In this document: piece by piece, positions 1-11,056 of the stretch
Layout of the letters: each line of letters starts with the position of its first letter
How positions within the stretch are numbered: position 1 is the first letter of the stretch
Source of the DNA: Oleomonas cavernae
GTDB taxonomy: Bacteria > Pseudomonadota > Alphaproteobacteria > Zavarziniales > Zavarziniaceae
Direction: 5' to 3'
NCBI RefSeq assembly: GCF_003590945.1
Contig: NZ_QYUK01000011.1
Location: forward strand, 338,001-402,000
Length of the DNA: 64,000 nucleotides
Translations under genes and position numbers: made by a program
The notes under the pieces: model-generated
What the model saw: only the letters and a program-made list of their open reading frames with translations
Database searches by the model: none
What the model was told of the DNA's origin: nothing

Positions 1-10
1 GGAGACTTCG

Positions 11-1158
11 ATGCCCTTTCCGCCCCGCCCCTGGATAAACGCCGAACTTGAGTCCCTCAGTGCGACGGTGGCGCGCTTCATCGCGGACGAGATCACGCCC
101 AACATCAAATCCTGGTCCGCACAGGGATATATCGATCGCCGGCTGTGGCTGAAGGCTGGTGAACTGGGCCTTCTGTGCACCGATGTCTCGGCGGACGAGG
201 GCGGCATCGGCGGCGACATCTCGCACGAGGCGGTCATTTCGATGGACCTGGTCCGCGGCGGCGGCAATTGCTTTCGCGCGTGCCGCTCGATCCACGTGAT
301 TGCCGCCCATTATCTCGAAGCCTATGGCACGCCCGCGCAGAAAGCGCGCTGGCTGCCCGGGCTTTGCTCCGGCGAACTGGTCGCCGGCATGGCGATGACG
401 GAACCGGGCGGCGGTTCCGACCTGCAGAATGCCCGCACCAAGGCGGTCCGCTGCCAGGGCGGCTATCTCATCAACGGTTCCAAGACCTTCATCACCAACG
501 GCTCGACCGCCGATCTTCTCGTGGTCGCGCTGAAGACCGATCCCAAGGAAAAGGCCCGGGGATGTCGCTTTTCCTCTTCGACACCAAGACGCCGGGCTTT
601 CGCGTGGGGCAGCGGCTGGACAAGGTGGGCCTGCACTATTCCGACACCTGCGAACTGTTCTTCGACGATTGCGAGGTGCCGGAGGAGGCTCTGCTCGGCG
701 GGGTCGAGGGGCGAGGTTTCTATCAGATGATGGACCAGTTGCCCTACGAACGGGCCATGGTCGCCCTCGCCAGCGCCGCCAACATCGAATACGCCTACGA
801 CCTGACGCTGGACTACACCAGGGAACGGGAAGCTTTCGGCAAGAAACTCGTCGAGTTCCAGAACACGCGCTTCGAGCTTGCCGAAATCAAGACGGATGCC
901 CTGGTGAGCCGGCTTCTCGCCGACCATGTGCTCCAGCGCGCGCTGGCCGGCACGGCCGATACCGAACTGCTGTCGATGGCCAAGTACTGGCTGACCGACA
1001 AGCAGGGCGAAGTGGTGGACCGCTGCCTCCAGCTCTTCGGCGGCTATGGCTACATGATGGATTACCCCATCGGGCGCCTGTATGCCGACGGCCGCATCGA
1101 ACGCATCTACGGCGGCACCAACGAGATCATGAAGGAACTGATCAGCCGCTCGCTTTGA
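11..1158 (+). CDS. Acyl-CoA dehydrogenase (interrupted by a frameshift)
   Basis: FAD-dependent acyl-CoA dehydrogenase that would introduce the alpha,beta double bond in an acyl-CoA, passing electrons to ETF. The N-terminal part ends its reliable frame near residue 183 with the family motif AMTEPGGGSD at about residues 132-141. The C-terminal part continues in another frame and holds FGGYGYM and RIYGGTNEIMKE, typical of the family C-terminus. The frames join at the G run 558-561; one extra G would give a continuous protein of about 382 residues, the normal family length. A GGAG sequence at the first bases of the window is a suitable ribosome site. It is first in a plus-strand run of five CoA genes. 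The substrate cannot be deduced. Confidence 0.85.
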
Positions 1159-1249
1159 CCGGGCCGGCACCCGCAGGCCCGACCAAAGTCGGGGATGGCG
1201 TGCGCAAGGGCCGGCACAGTGCGGGTATGGATTGGCAAGGAACAGCGAC

Positions 1250-2458
1250 ATGGCATCGACAGCCTATATCTATGACGCGATACGAACGCCGCGCGGCAAG
1301 GGCAAGCAGGATGGCGGGCTGCATTCGGTGAAGCCTGTCCGCCTGCTGGCGGATCTCCTGAACGTGCTGCGCGAACGCCACGACCTGGACACCGCGCTGG
1401 TCGAGGATGTGGTGATGGGCTGTGCTTCGGCGACCGGTGAACAAGGCGCGGCCATCGGCAAGGCCGCGGCGCTGATGGCCGGCTGGAACGACAGCGTTCC
1501 CGGTTTCCAGCTCGACCGCTTCTGCGCCTCGGGCCTCGAGGCGGTGAATGTCGGCTTCGCCAAGGTGGCGAGCGGCATGGAGGATCTGGTGGTTGCGGGC
1601 GGTGTCGAATCCATGTCGCGCGTCCCCATGGGGGCCGCCGGCGGCGCCTATGCCCTGGACCCCGAACTGATGGGGGCGACCGGCTATGTCTCGCAAGGTG
1701 TCGCGGCGGACTTGATCGCCACCCTGGGCGGCTATGATCGCGAGGCGATCGATGCCTTTGCCCTGCGGTCCCAGCAGCGGGCGACGGCGGCGCAGCAGGC
1801 CGGCCGCTTCGACCGCAGCGTGGTCGCGGTGCGCGACCGCTTCGGCGACGCCATCCTGGCCCGCGATGAATTCATCAAGCCGAACACCACCATGGCAGGC
1901 TTGGCGGCGCTCAAGCCCTCGTTCGCGCGCATGGGCGAGATGGGCATGGATGCGGTCGCCATCGCCCGCTACCCCGAAATAGACCGGATCGACCATGTGC
2001 ATACCGCCGGCAATTCCTCGGGCGTGGTGGATGGTGCAAGCGTGGTGCTGATCGGCTCCGCGGCGGCGGGCAAGGCGATGGGCAAGGATCCGCGCGGCCG
2101 CATCATCGCGACCGCCGTGGTCTCGACCGAGCGGACCATCATGCTGACCGGGCCGGCGCCGGCCACCCGCAAGGTGCTGGCCAAGGCCGGCCTCACCCTG
2201 GACGACATCGACCTGTTCGAGGTGAACGAAGCCTTCGCCTCGGTCGTGCTGCGTTTCATGGCCGACCTGAAGGTGCCGGAAGACAAGGTGAACGTGAACG
2301 GCGGCGCCATCGCCCTTGGCCATCCGATCGCGGCGACCGGCGGCATGCTGATCGGCACCGTCCTCGACGAGTTGGAGCGCCGCAAGCTGAAACGCGGCCT
2401 GTGCACCCTTTGTGTCGGCGGCGGCATGGGTATTGCCGCCATCGTCGAGCGCGTCTGA
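1250..2458 (+). CDS. Thiolase family acetyl-CoA acyltransferase
   Basis: Thiolase of about 402 residues that cleaves 3-ketoacyl-CoA to acetyl-CoA plus a shortened acyl-CoA, or the reverse. The nucleophilic cysteine is in RFCASGLEAVN at about C92. The C-terminal NGGAIALGHPIAATG and LCVGGGMG segments supply the catalytic His and second Cys. I chose ATG 1250 rather than an upstream in-frame TTG at 1232 because AAGGA lies about 8 bases before it. It follows the acyl-CoA dehydrogenase by about 90 bases and precedes the FadB-like gene by 16 bases, so it probably supplies the last step of a beta-oxidation operon. Confidence 0.92.
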   Translation: MASTAYIYDAIRTPRGKGKQDGGLHSVKPVRLLADLLNVLRERHDLDTALVEDVVMGCASATGEQGAAIGKAAALMAGWNDSVPGFQLDRFCASGLEAVNVGFAKVASGMEDLVVAGGVESMSRVPMGAAGGAYALDPELMGATGYVSQGVAADLIATLGGYDREAIDAFALRSQQRATAAQQAGRFDRSVVAVRDRFGDAILARDEFIKPNTTMAGLAALKPSFARMGEMGMDAVAIARYPEIDRIDHVHTAGNSSGVVDGASVVLIGSAAAGKAMGKDPRGRIIATAVVSTERTIMLTGPAPATRKVLAKAGLTLDDIDLFEVNEAFASVVLRFMADLKVPEDKVNVNGGAIALGHPIAATGGMLIGTVLDELERRKLKRGLCTLCVGGGMGIAAIVERV

Positions 2459-2474
2459 AGGATAAGGATCGATC

Positions 2475-4628
2475 ATGCGCGATGCACTCTATGACCTCGG
2501 CGACGACGGTATCGTCACGGTGACCTTCGACATGGCCGGCCGGCCGGTCAATGTCATGAACGACGACTTCTCCGCGGCGATGGACGAGATCCTGGCCCGC
2601 CTCGAGGCCGACAAGGAGAAGCTCAAGGGGATCATCGTCACCTCGGCGAAGTCGAGCTTCGTCGCCGGCGGCGATGTCGAGCGGTTGCTGGCACTGCGCC
2701 ACGAAGGCTATCAGCCCGCCAGGCAGTTCTTCGATGGCCTGAAGGCCCGGCTGCGCCGGCTGGAGAGTTTTGGGCGGCCGGTGGTCGCGGCGATCAACGG
2801 TTCCGCGCTGGGCGGCGGGTTGGAACTGGCGCTCGCCTGTCACCACCGGATTGCCATCGACGATCGCAAGATCCAGTTCGCCTTCCCCGAAGTCACCCTC
2901 GGCATCCTGCCGGGGGCGGGCGGTGTCGTGCGCAGCGTGCGCCTGCTGGGCCTGATGAAGGCCCTGCCGCTGCTGACCGAGGGGCGCCGCATCGATCCGC
3001 GCGAAGCCCTGAAGCAGGGCCTGCTCGACGAACTGGCCGGCGACCAGGCGGAGCTGATCGCCCGGGCCCGCGCCTGGATCGCGGCCGGGCCGGAGGCGGT
3101 CCAGCCCTGGGAGCGTAAGGGTTACGCCATTCCCGGCGGCTCGATGTTCTCGGGCGACAACGCGCCCATGCTTTCGGTCTTTCCGTCCATGGTCTTCAAG
3201 AAGACCCGCGGCCTGCTGCCGGCGGCCGAGCGGATCCTGGCGACCGCGGCGGAATCGACGCAGATCGGTTTCGACGCTGCCATGGCGGTGGAGACGCGGA
3301 ACTTCCTGGACCTGCTGATGAACCCGGTGACCGAGAACCTGATCACCAGCATGTTCTTCCAGATGAACGAGATCAACGGCGGCGCCAGCCGGCCCCAGGG
3401 TCCCGCCAAGTCGAAGGTTGCCCGCATCGGCGTGCTGGGGGCCGGCATGATGGGGCGCGGCATCGCCTTTGCCGCCGCAAGCGTCGGCATCGGGGTCGTG
3501 CTGCGGGACGTAACCCTGGAAGCGGTGGAGAAGGGCAAGGCCTATACCGCCGAGATCCTGGGCAAGCGTGTCGCCAAGGGCGCGATGACCCAGGCCGCCC
3601 TGGACGAGACCCTGGCCCTGATCCAGACCACCACCGACATTGCCGACATGGCCGGCTGCGACATGGTCATCGAGGCGGTGTTCGAGGATGTCGCGCTGAA
3701 GCAGTCGGTCCTGCGCGAGGCCGAGGCGGTGCTGGGGGCCGATGCGGTGGTCGCCACCAATACCTCCACCCTGCCGATCGCCCTGCTGGCGCAAGGTGTC
3801 GCCCGGCCGGAGAATTTCATCGGCCTGCACTTCTTCTCGCCCGTCGACAAGATGAACATCGTCGAGATCATCAGCGGCAAGGCGACCAGCGATGCCTGCC
3901 TTGCCCGCGCCTACGACCTGGTGCAGCAGATCCGCAAGACACCGATCGTCGTCCGCGACAGCCGGGGCTTTTATACCTCCCGGGTCTTCAGCGTCTTTGC
4001 CGACGAGGGTGATATCCTCTTGAAGGAAGGTGTTGCCCCGATCCTGATCGAGAACCTGGCAAAGCAGGCCGGCATGCCGGTCGGCCCGCTCTCGGTCCAG
4101 GACGAGGTGATGATGAGCATGCTGCTGCGGGCGCAGCGCACGAACCAGGAATTGGATGCCCAACTGGGCGACGACTATGCCAAAAGCTTTGGCGTCTGCG
4201 GCGAGCTTTGCGCCCTGATGTGCGACAAGGGCCGCCCCGGGCGGCTGGACGGGGCGGGGTTCTACGACTATCTGCCCGATGGCACCAAGCGGATCTGGCC
4301 GGGCCTGCGCGAACTGTTCGGCGGCGACAAGCCGATGCCCCATGCCGACATCCAGGACCGCCTGATGTTCCGCATGGTGATCGAGGCGCTGAAATGCCTG
4401 GACGAGGGCGTGGTCACCAGCCTGCGCGACGGCAACATCGGCTCGATCCTGGCTTTCGGTTTCCCGGTCCACACTGGCGGCGTGTTCCAGTACGTAACCT
4501 CCTATGGCATCGAGGCTTTCCTCGCCCGCGCCCGTCAACTTGCGGACCAGTATGGCGACCGCTTCCTGCCGCCTGCCGGCATCGAAGCCAGGCTGCAATC
4601 GGCGGAGATGACACGCCGCGTCGCCTGA
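2475..4628 (+). CDS. FadB-like multifunctional enoyl-CoA hydratase / 3-hydroxyacyl-CoA dehydrogenase
   Basis: Protein of 717 residues with two catalytic modules, as in the alpha subunit of the trifunctional fatty acid oxidation complex. The N-terminal crotonase domain (about 1-200) includes NGSALGGGLELALAC, the oxyanion-hole region. A Rossmann fold begins near residue 318 with GAGMMGRGIAFA, followed by the 3-hydroxyacyl-CoA dehydrogenase motif LHFFSPVDKMNIVEII near residue 450 and a C-terminal dehydrogenase domain. It would hydrate enoyl-CoA and oxidise the product to 3-ketoacyl-CoA with NAD, feeding the thiolase directly upstream. An AAGGA site 6 bases before ATG 2475 supports the start. Confidence 0.93.
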   Translation: MRDALYDLGDDGIVTVTFDMAGRPVNVMNDDFSAAMDEILARLEADKEKLKGIIVTSAKSSFVAGGDVERLLALRHEGYQPARQFFDGLKARLRRLESFGRPVVAAINGSALGGGLELALACHHRIAIDDRKIQFAFPEVTLGILPGAGGVVRSVRLLGLMKALPLLTEGRRIDPREALKQGLLDELAGDQAELIARARAWIAAGPEAVQPWERKGYAIPGGSMFSGDNAPMLSVFPSMVFKKTRGLLPAAERILATAAESTQIGFDAAMAVETRNFLDLLMNPVTENLITSMFFQMNEINGGASRPQGPAKSKVARIGVLGAGMMGRGIAFAAASVGIGVVLRDVTLEAVEKGKAYTAEILGKRVAKGAMTQAALDETLALIQTTTDIADMAGCDMVIEAVFEDVALKQSVLREAEAVLGADAVVATNTSTLPIALLAQGVARPENFIGLHFFSPVDKMNIVEIISGKATSDACLARAYDLVQQIRKTPIVVRDSRGFYTSRVFSVFADEGDILLKEGVAPILIENLAKQAGMPVGPLSVQDEVMMSMLLRAQRTNQELDAQLGDDYAKSFGVCGELCALMCDKGRPGRLDGAGFYDYLPDGTKRIWPGLRELFGGDKPMPHADIQDRLMFRMVIEALKCLDEGVVTSLRDGNIGSILAFGFPVHTGGVFQYVTSYGIEAFLARARQLADQYGDRFLPPAGIEARLQSAEMTRRVA

Positions 4629-4660
4629 ACAACGGCAAGAAGGTACAGGGAGCGTTGCCG

Positions 4661-6190
4661 ATGACATTGTCGAGTCTGTCCGACGTCTATCGCTTGCAGG
4701 ATCCGTCCTGGGCCGATCGGCCGGCTGTCACCATGGGTGACGCGGTCCTGACTTTCGGGGCATTGGATCGCCTGTCCAACCGCATCGCCCGGGCCTTGAT
4801 CCGGGATGGTGTCGTGCCCGGTGCCCGGGTCGCGATCCTGGACAAGAACAGCCTGGTCTACCCGGCGCTGATCGGCGGTATCCTGAAGGCAGGCGGCGTG
4901 GCGCTGCCCATCAATTTCCGGCTTGTGATGGACGAGGTTGCCTTCACCCTGGAGGACGGCGATGCCGGCATCGTCTTCGTCGGGCCCGACCACCTCGCCT
5001 TGGCGGCCGGGCTCGTCGAGCGTCTGCCGCACTTGGTTTTGGTCGATGTGGCTGACGGGTTGGAGGCCTGGCTCGGCGACGTCGGCGAGGGCGACCCGGA
5101 CATTCGGCGGGGCGGCGAGGCCGAAATCGTCCAGCTTTACACCAGCGGGACGACGGGAAGGCCCAAGGGCGTCTGCCACACGGATATCGCCTATTGTGCC
5201 ATCACCGAAGCCTTCGGGCGGCACGTCGGCCTGCCGGCGGCGGGCAAGGAGATGCTGGTCCTCGTCCCGCTGTTCCACCTGGCCGGCTTCGATCTCGCGA
5301 CCTTTGCCCTGGCCCATGGCATCGGCATCGTTCTGCAGCGGGATGTCGATGCGGCGGCCGCGCTCAAAACAATCGAGGCCCGGCGGATCGCCGCCTTGAT
5401 GGTCGTGCCCACCGTCATACAGATGCTGGTCGATGCCCAGGGGCGGGCCGGCGCGGACCTTGGCAGCCTGGAGCGGATCTACTACGGGGCATCGTCCATC
5501 CCCGAGCCCCTGCTGGTGCGCGCGCTTAAGATGACGGGCGGCGTCGGCTTCACCCAATGCTATGGCATGAGCGAGACCAATATCATCACGGCGCTGCGCC
5601 CGGCGGATCACGCCGACAGCGCGTTGCTGGCCTCGTGCGGTCGGCCGCTGCCCGGTTGCGCCGTGCGCATCGCCGATGCCGACGGGCGCGAAGTGCCGGC
5701 GGGCGAACTGGGCGAGGTAACCGTGAAGGCACCCTGGCTGATGCCCCGCTACTGGAAGCGGCCCGAGGCGACCAGGGAGACATTCCGCGACGGCTGGCTG
5801 CGCACAGGCGATGCCGGCTCGGTCGACGAACGGGGCTTCCTGTTCATCCGCGACCGCATCAAGGACCTGATCATCACCGGCGGCGAAAACGTCTATCCGG
5901 CCGAGGTCGAGCGGGTGCTGATCGAACACCCGGCACTGGTGGAGGTCGCCGTCTTCGGCGTGCCGGATGCGCGCTGGGGCGAATCCGTGCGGGCCGCGGT
6001 GGTGCCGCGGGCCGGGGAAAGCGTGACCGAGGCGGAATTGCTCGCCTTCGTGGCGGGGCGGATTGCCCGCTACAAGCAGCCCAAGTCCATCACCATCCTG
6101 GGCGCCCTGCCGCGCAATGCGTCGGGCAAGGTGCTGAAGTTCCGCCTGCGCGAGGAATGGCAGAACGCCGGCCTTGCGACCGGCACCTAG
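4661..6190 (+). CDS. AMP-dependent acyl-CoA synthetase
   Basis: ANL-superfamily ligase of 509 residues that activates a carboxylic acid to its CoA thioester via an acyl-adenylate. It has the P-loop-like YTSGTTGRPKGVCH near residue 160, QCYGMSETN, the DGWLRTGD motif with the ribose-binding Asp, the hinge RIKDLIITGGENVYPAEVE, and the C-terminal lysine motif PRNASGKVLKF. The frame is open upstream inside the preceding gene, but ATG 4661 has CAGGGAG 8 bases ahead and sits 32 bases after the FadB-like stop. As the CoA-activating enzyme of the operon it probably loads the acid that the neighbours degrade. Chain length or ring structure of the substrate is unknown. Confidence 0.92.
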   Translation: MTLSSLSDVYRLQDPSWADRPAVTMGDAVLTFGALDRLSNRIARALIRDGVVPGARVAILDKNSLVYPALIGGILKAGGVALPINFRLVMDEVAFTLEDGDAGIVFVGPDHLALAAGLVERLPHLVLVDVADGLEAWLGDVGEGDPDIRRGGEAEIVQLYTSGTTGRPKGVCHTDIAYCAITEAFGRHVGLPAAGKEMLVLVPLFHLAGFDLATFALAHGIGIVLQRDVDAAAALKTIEARRIAALMVVPTVIQMLVDAQGRAGADLGSLERIYYGASSIPEPLLVRALKMTGGVGFTQCYGMSETNIITALRPADHADSALLASCGRPLPGCAVRIADADGREVPAGELGEVTVKAPWLMPRYWKRPEATRETFRDGWLRTGDAGSVDERGFLFIRDRIKDLIITGGENVYPAEVERVLIEHPALVEVAVFGVPDARWGESVRAAVVPRAGESVTEAELLAFVAGRIARYKQPKSITILGALPRNASGKVLKFRLREEWQNAGLATGT

Positions 6191-6230
6191 CCCGCGGGCC
6201 ATGCCGGCCACCACAAACTGGAGTTGCCCG

Positions 6231-7001
6231 ATGAACGTCCTCTATGACCAGCGGCCCGAAGGCGTCGCCGTCATCACGCTGAACCGGCCGGACGCGCTCA
6301 ATTCGATGGATCAGGCCCTGCGCCGGGAACTGACCACCGCCCTGATGCGCGCCTCCCATGACAAGGATGTCCGGGTCGTGGTTCTCACCGGCGCGGGCCG
6401 GGCCTTCTGTTCCGGCACAGATCTGCGCGAGGCCCACGAGCACAAGACGATCGAAGACCTGGTGAATGTCGAATACGGCGGCCTGATCGAGATGATCACG
6501 ACGATGAACAAGCCGGTCATCGCTGCCGTCAACGGCCTGGCGACTGGTGTCGGCGTCGCCTTCGCGCTTGCTTGCGACCTGGTCGTCATGGGCGCGGACG
6601 CCTATCTCTGCTCGGTGTTCTCGACCATCGGCCTGCTGCCGGATGGCGGGCTCTCGGTGCTTCTTGTCCGCCAGCTCGGCTACCACCGGGCCTATCAGCT
6701 CGCGATCGAGGCGGAACGCATTCCGGCGGCGCGCTGTGTCGAACTGGGCCTGGCCAACAGGCTCGCCGCGCCGGATGGCGTGGCGGCGGAAGCCATCGAA
6801 TGGGCCGGCCGCCTGGCCGAACGGGCCCCGCTGGCCCTGAGCCTGACCAAGCAGACCTTCCGCGCCGCCCACCTGAACACGCTTCGCGCCGGGATCGCGC
6901 AGGAGGCCAAGCTTCAGGACCGCGCCGCCGCCAGCGCCGACTTCAGGGAAGGCGTGAGTGCCTTGTTCGAAAAGCGGCGCCCTGTGTTCACGGGCACCTG
7001 A
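6231..7001 (+). CDS. Enoyl-CoA hydratase/isomerase family protein
   Basis: Crotonase-fold protein of 256 residues. Typical segments are TGAGRAFCSGTDLRE (about residues 54-68) and NGLATGVGVAFALACDLVV, which form the CoA and oxyanion-hole surfaces. The usual pair of catalytic glutamates cannot be assigned with confidence, so hydratase, isomerase and other crotonase reactions are all possible. ATG 6231 with GGAG 7 bases before is preferred over the in-frame ATG at 6201. It is the last gene of the plus-strand operon and ends 3 bases from the convergent LuxR-type regulator. Confidence 0.87.
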   Translation: MNVLYDQRPEGVAVITLNRPDALNSMDQALRRELTTALMRASHDKDVRVVVLTGAGRAFCSGTDLREAHEHKTIEDLVNVEYGGLIEMITTMNKPVIAAVNGLATGVGVAFALACDLVVMGADAYLCSVFSTIGLLPDGGLSVLLVRQLGYHRAYQLAIEAERIPAARCVELGLANRLAAPDGVAAEAIEWAGRLAERAPLALSLTKQTFRAAHLNTLRAGIAQEAKLQDRAAASADFREGVSALFEKRRPVFTGT

Positions 7002-7004
7002 GCA

Positions 7005-9632
7005 TCAGGCCAGCATGCCGTTCGCCCGAGCCTTGGCAATGGCGGCCGTGCGCGTCTTCACCTCCCATTTGTTGAAGATATTATGCAGGTGCCATTTGAT
7101 GGTCGGCACGGCGATCAGCATCTGTGCCGCGATATCGGCATTCTTCAGCCCGCTAGCCGCGAAGGTAAGAACCCTGATCTCCACCGGCGTGAGCGGGTCG
7201 ACCGGGCCATCTTCCTCCCTGGCAGGTTCGGCAACCGCAAAGGATACGCCCCAGACGGTAGACATGGCTTCCACCACGGCGATGCAGGCGGGATCGATAC
7301 TGCCTTGAAGGCGCTGGGCATGATCGATCAGGGCGGGTGCCAGCGGCCGCAGGACCACCGCATTGTCGATGAAGCACTGGCGCATGCCTTCGGGGCCGCC
7401 CGTTCGATCGCGTTCCACAGCGATTTTATCGCCGCGCCACTATCGCCCTCCGCCAGATGGGCCGCCGCCCGCAGGATCGAGGCCTCGGTATGGACCCGGA
7501 AGCGCCGGTTCGTTGCCGCGGGGTCATGATCGTGCTGGTGATGGCGATGGCCTGGCGTGTCTCGCCCCGCGCCAGACAGTGGGCGGCCTGGGCAAGGCGG
7601 ATCTGTTCGGCGACGGCGGGGCAGTGCCGCATGCCGCCTTGGGCAAGGGCATCGAGGTCGGCCAGGCGGGCGTTGGCGGCACGGCCCAGCAGCTCCTCCC
7701 TGTAACCTAGTATGATCTCGATGCGCAGCAGGCGCAGGCGGTTGCGGGCGCGCGGACCGAAGCGCTTCTCGACGGTTTCCTCGAGTGAATCGGCGAGTGC
7801 CAGCGCCGCCTCCGCGCCCGCGCGCTTCGATCTGATCAAGACGGCGACACGGATGCCGGCAATGGCCGTGTCGGCCACACCGTGGCGCAACCCGGCCAGA
7901 AGATATCGGTCGATCAACCTTGCCGCCCGATCGAAAGCACCGTTGTCGTAGAGACAGGCCGCCCGCAGGAGTTCGATGGTCGGCCGGATGGCGGCGCCTG
8001 GATCGATTTCCGACAGAATGTGCTCGAGCTTGCGCAGGGCATCCAGCGGCATGCCGGCTTCCAGCGATTGCAGGGCGGCGACGACGGCGACCCAGGCGCG
8101 GAGATATTGGCTGTCGTTCTTCGCCGTCTCGGCGCGTGCGATATCGAGCGCCGCTGCCGCCCTGATCGGATCAAGGACGGCCATGCTCGACATCGCCAGT
8201 GCGATCGCAATCGTGGCCCGATCGATGGGGCAGCGTCTTCGGCCTCGACGAGCCAGCGCGCACCCTCCTGGCGGACCCGGTCGAATTCCTCGAAGCCGAA
8301 GGCCAGCAGTATGTTGATAAGCTGCATCCTGAGGGGGCTGGCGCCGCCCGATACCGTGTCCGGGTCATCGATCAGCCTTGCGGCACGGCCGAAGTCACCA
8401 TGGAAGACGACACTGCGGCTGATCCAGAACAGGTTCTCGGGGGACCGGCTGATGATCGGGGCCAGTTGCTGGATCATGGAAATCAGCGATTCCGATTTCC
8501 CCTCTCGCGCAAAAATTTCATCGGCGTGCCTGCACAGCAGGCGCGCTGCCGCCTCGCCATGGCCGGCCCTCAAGCGACAGGACGCGGCCGCGATCCAGTC
8601 GTGCCGCGACTCGTGCCAATCGGCCGCGGTCAGGAGGACAAGGTCGACCATTTGGGGATCGCGGTGACGGGCAACCGCTGCCAGATAGGTTCTGAAGAGC
8701 GGGTGGATGCTGAAGATGCCTTTGTCAAAAGTGACGAAGGGGCAGGCGTCGACCGCGCGCATCAGCGAGAATTCGGCTTGCCGGCCAGTCACCGCCTCGA
8801 CGAGGTCGGGCGCGAGGATTTCAAGGGGCGCGATGGTCAACAGCAGTTCCGCCATCTCGGGTGGAACCAGCGCGAGTGCATCCTCGAAATAGGCGGTGAA
8901 CTCGCGCATCGTGCTCGAATAGGCGCCGGCGATTTCGCTCAGGCGTTCACCGCGGGCCAGTCGCCGCTTGACGACGGCGAGCGCCGCGCCCCAGCCATCG
9001 GCGCGCCGGATGATGCTGTCGAGTGCTTTCTCCTCGTCCGGCCGCAGCGTTGCCGGGAACTGGGCGCGTGCCTCGGACGGGGTAAAGGCCAGTTCGGCCA
9101 GGCCGATCTCTTCCATCTTGCCATCGATAAGCAGGCTGCCCATGCCACAGCGGAAACGGTGCCTGGCCGTGGCGAGAACCCGGATGGAGCCATTCGCCCG
9201 ATGAAAACTCTCAACGATGAGTTGGCGTTGCGACTTATGATCGGCGTGGTGAAAATCGTCGATCAGGAGATAGGCCGTCTGCCGGTTCGGTCCCGTGCCG
9301 CACAAGCCGGCGATGACGCTTTCCGGCGTGATCGGGACGGGGGCCGCGCCGGTGGCCAGGCGCAGGCGTTCGGCGAAAATTTCGGGGTCCGCGCAATCGG
9401 GTTCGCAGGCCAGGAAGGCGAGCGGCACTCCTTGCATTTCAAGGGCGGCCCGGGCATCGCCGAGCACACGAGATTTTCCACTGCCCGGCGGTGCGAAAAC
9501 TGCCGTGACGATGTTGCGCGACAGGCTTTCCATGATCCGCTCGGAAAGACGCGCGCGCCTCTCGTTGGGTGGCGGGTAGAATTCGTTGCCTGCCGGGCAT
9601 ATCGAATGGGTCTGGAAGACTCCTTCGGACAT
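7005..9632 (-). CDS. MalT-like LuxR-family ATPase regulator (three frameshifts)
   Basis: Large signal-transducing NTPase regulator. The N-terminus has a Walker A APPGSGKS at about residues 47-54 and a Walker B LLIDDFHH, followed by a long helical TPR-like region and a C-terminal LuxR helix-turn-helix (LTPVEIRVLTFAASG to VKTRTAAIAKA). The coding sequence is split into three or four frames at G runs 8227-8230, 7520-7523 and 7392-7395. Adding one G at each restores a protein of about 876 residues, the usual size of the family. ATG 9632 is preceded by a strong GGGGAGGA site. It converges on the CoA operon and may control it; the inducer is unknown. Confidence 0.8.
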
Positions 9633-9805
9633 GGTTCCTCCCCTGGAGGGCACGGGTCACATGGCCGTGCCGCATTATTGTTTGTCATATTCTAGGGGAG
9701 AGATGGGCTGTGCAGAATGTCTGATCGGGCCAATTTTCTTGATCGTTTACGCCACGAGCGTATGGTCTATGGGTGTTTCCCTCACCCCGGAAAGAACACG
9801 GCCGC

Positions 9806-10851
9806 ATGGGGAAGACCACGGGACAGCCGCTCGACCCCAAGAGCACCGGCCTGGCGCTGGGGCGAACCTTCGAGGACCTGCTGGGGGCATCCAGGGCGTT
9901 CCAGCTTGGCCTCGGGGGATCCCGGCAGGGTGACGGAGCGCCCCGGCACGAGGCTTCCGTCGGCGAGATTTCAGGCTACCGCGAGTTTGCCCGCTGCGTG
10001 ACCAGCCACGCCGTTCAGATCGGCGATGAAGGATTGGGATTGCTGGCCGAGCCGATTTCGCTCGGCACCTTTCACCTCTTGGCAGATGCCGTTGTCGGGG
10101 AGCCGACCCTGCTGGACATCTGGCGCAAATGTGCGCGGTTTAATAATACGGTCACATCGGCGCCACCCTTTTCCGTACGCCATGCCGATGATCGCATTGC
10201 CCTGGCCTGGGGAGCATTCGATCCGGCCCGCGTCCATCCGCTGTTTCCCTTTGTTCAACTGCTCTTCTTCCAGCGCCTGACCGTTTGGTTGACCGGCCGA
10301 AAATCGCTCGAGGGCATTCTCCATGTCCACGCCATGGCGCCCCCCACGTCGCCGACTGGGCGGCGATCCTGAGCGGCCGTGTGGAGCGTTCCGAATTTTT
10401 CGGCTTTTCCCTGCCGCGGGAGCAGGGGGAACTCCCCAACATCCGCGACCATCGCGCCTTGGCCGAACTTGCCGGTCGTCCGGCTGAGTATTTGCTCTAT
10501 GTGGACGACGAGCCCAGCCTGACGGAACGGGTCCGCCGCGTTCTGCTCACCAGGCCCGGCGAAATCGTTTCCTTGAAAGCGGCAAGCAATCTTCTGCGTA
10601 CCAGCCCGCGCAGCCTGACCCGCCATCTGGCGGCGGAAGGCACCACGTTCACCGACCTGCGTACGGACATGATTTGCGAGGCCGCTGCACGTCTGCTGGG
10701 GCAGAGCAGCCTGCCGATTGCCGAAATCGCGCGGCAACTCGGCTTTGCCGAGGCGGCCAGCTTCAACCGCCTCTTCAAGCGCGGCACGGGGGTGGCACCC
10801 AGCGCATACCGCCGCACGACGGCCTTGATGCGGATCGACCGGTTCTCCTGA
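9806..10851 (+). CDS. AraC-family transcriptional regulator (frameshift)
   Basis: Regulator with an N-terminal ligand-binding half of the Arabinose_bd type (about residues 15-200) and a C-terminal double helix-turn-helix including LAEGTTFTDLR-like and IAEIARQLGFAEAASFNRLFK segments, the AraC signature. The frame breaks in the C run 10340-10345; one added C joins ...LHVHAMAPP to HVADWAAIL and gives about 348 residues, the family norm. ATG 9806 is chosen over a GTG at 9773; a weak GGAAAG lies ahead. It is divergent from the MalT-like regulator and upstream of a DUF1302 gene, which is a plausible target. Confidence 0.8.
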
Positions 10852-11056
10852 CGAACCCTCCTCAGCCAACAAGAAAAAGCGAAAAAGCGCCGATGCCCGT
10901 CCTTGGTATGGGATCGGTCCCAGGCGTTCTGGCCTGATCGCTCCAGCGCCCACCTCGCGGGGCGCCGAGAGTTGCTCGCATAACGAGATCAACAGTCGGT
11001 TACAGACCAGAAATATCCGCCGGCGCGTACCGGCGGGCAACGGGGGGCTTGTGCTC

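Noticed and set aside
2256-4667. 803-codon open frame on the minus strand
   Set aside because: It is antisense to the FadB-like gene, has no recognisable domain, and is explained by high GC and codon bias.
7005-9632. Three separate regulators instead of one broken MalT-like gene
   Set aside because: Domain order, lack of ribosome sites at the inner starts, and exact restoration by single G insertions favour one gene.
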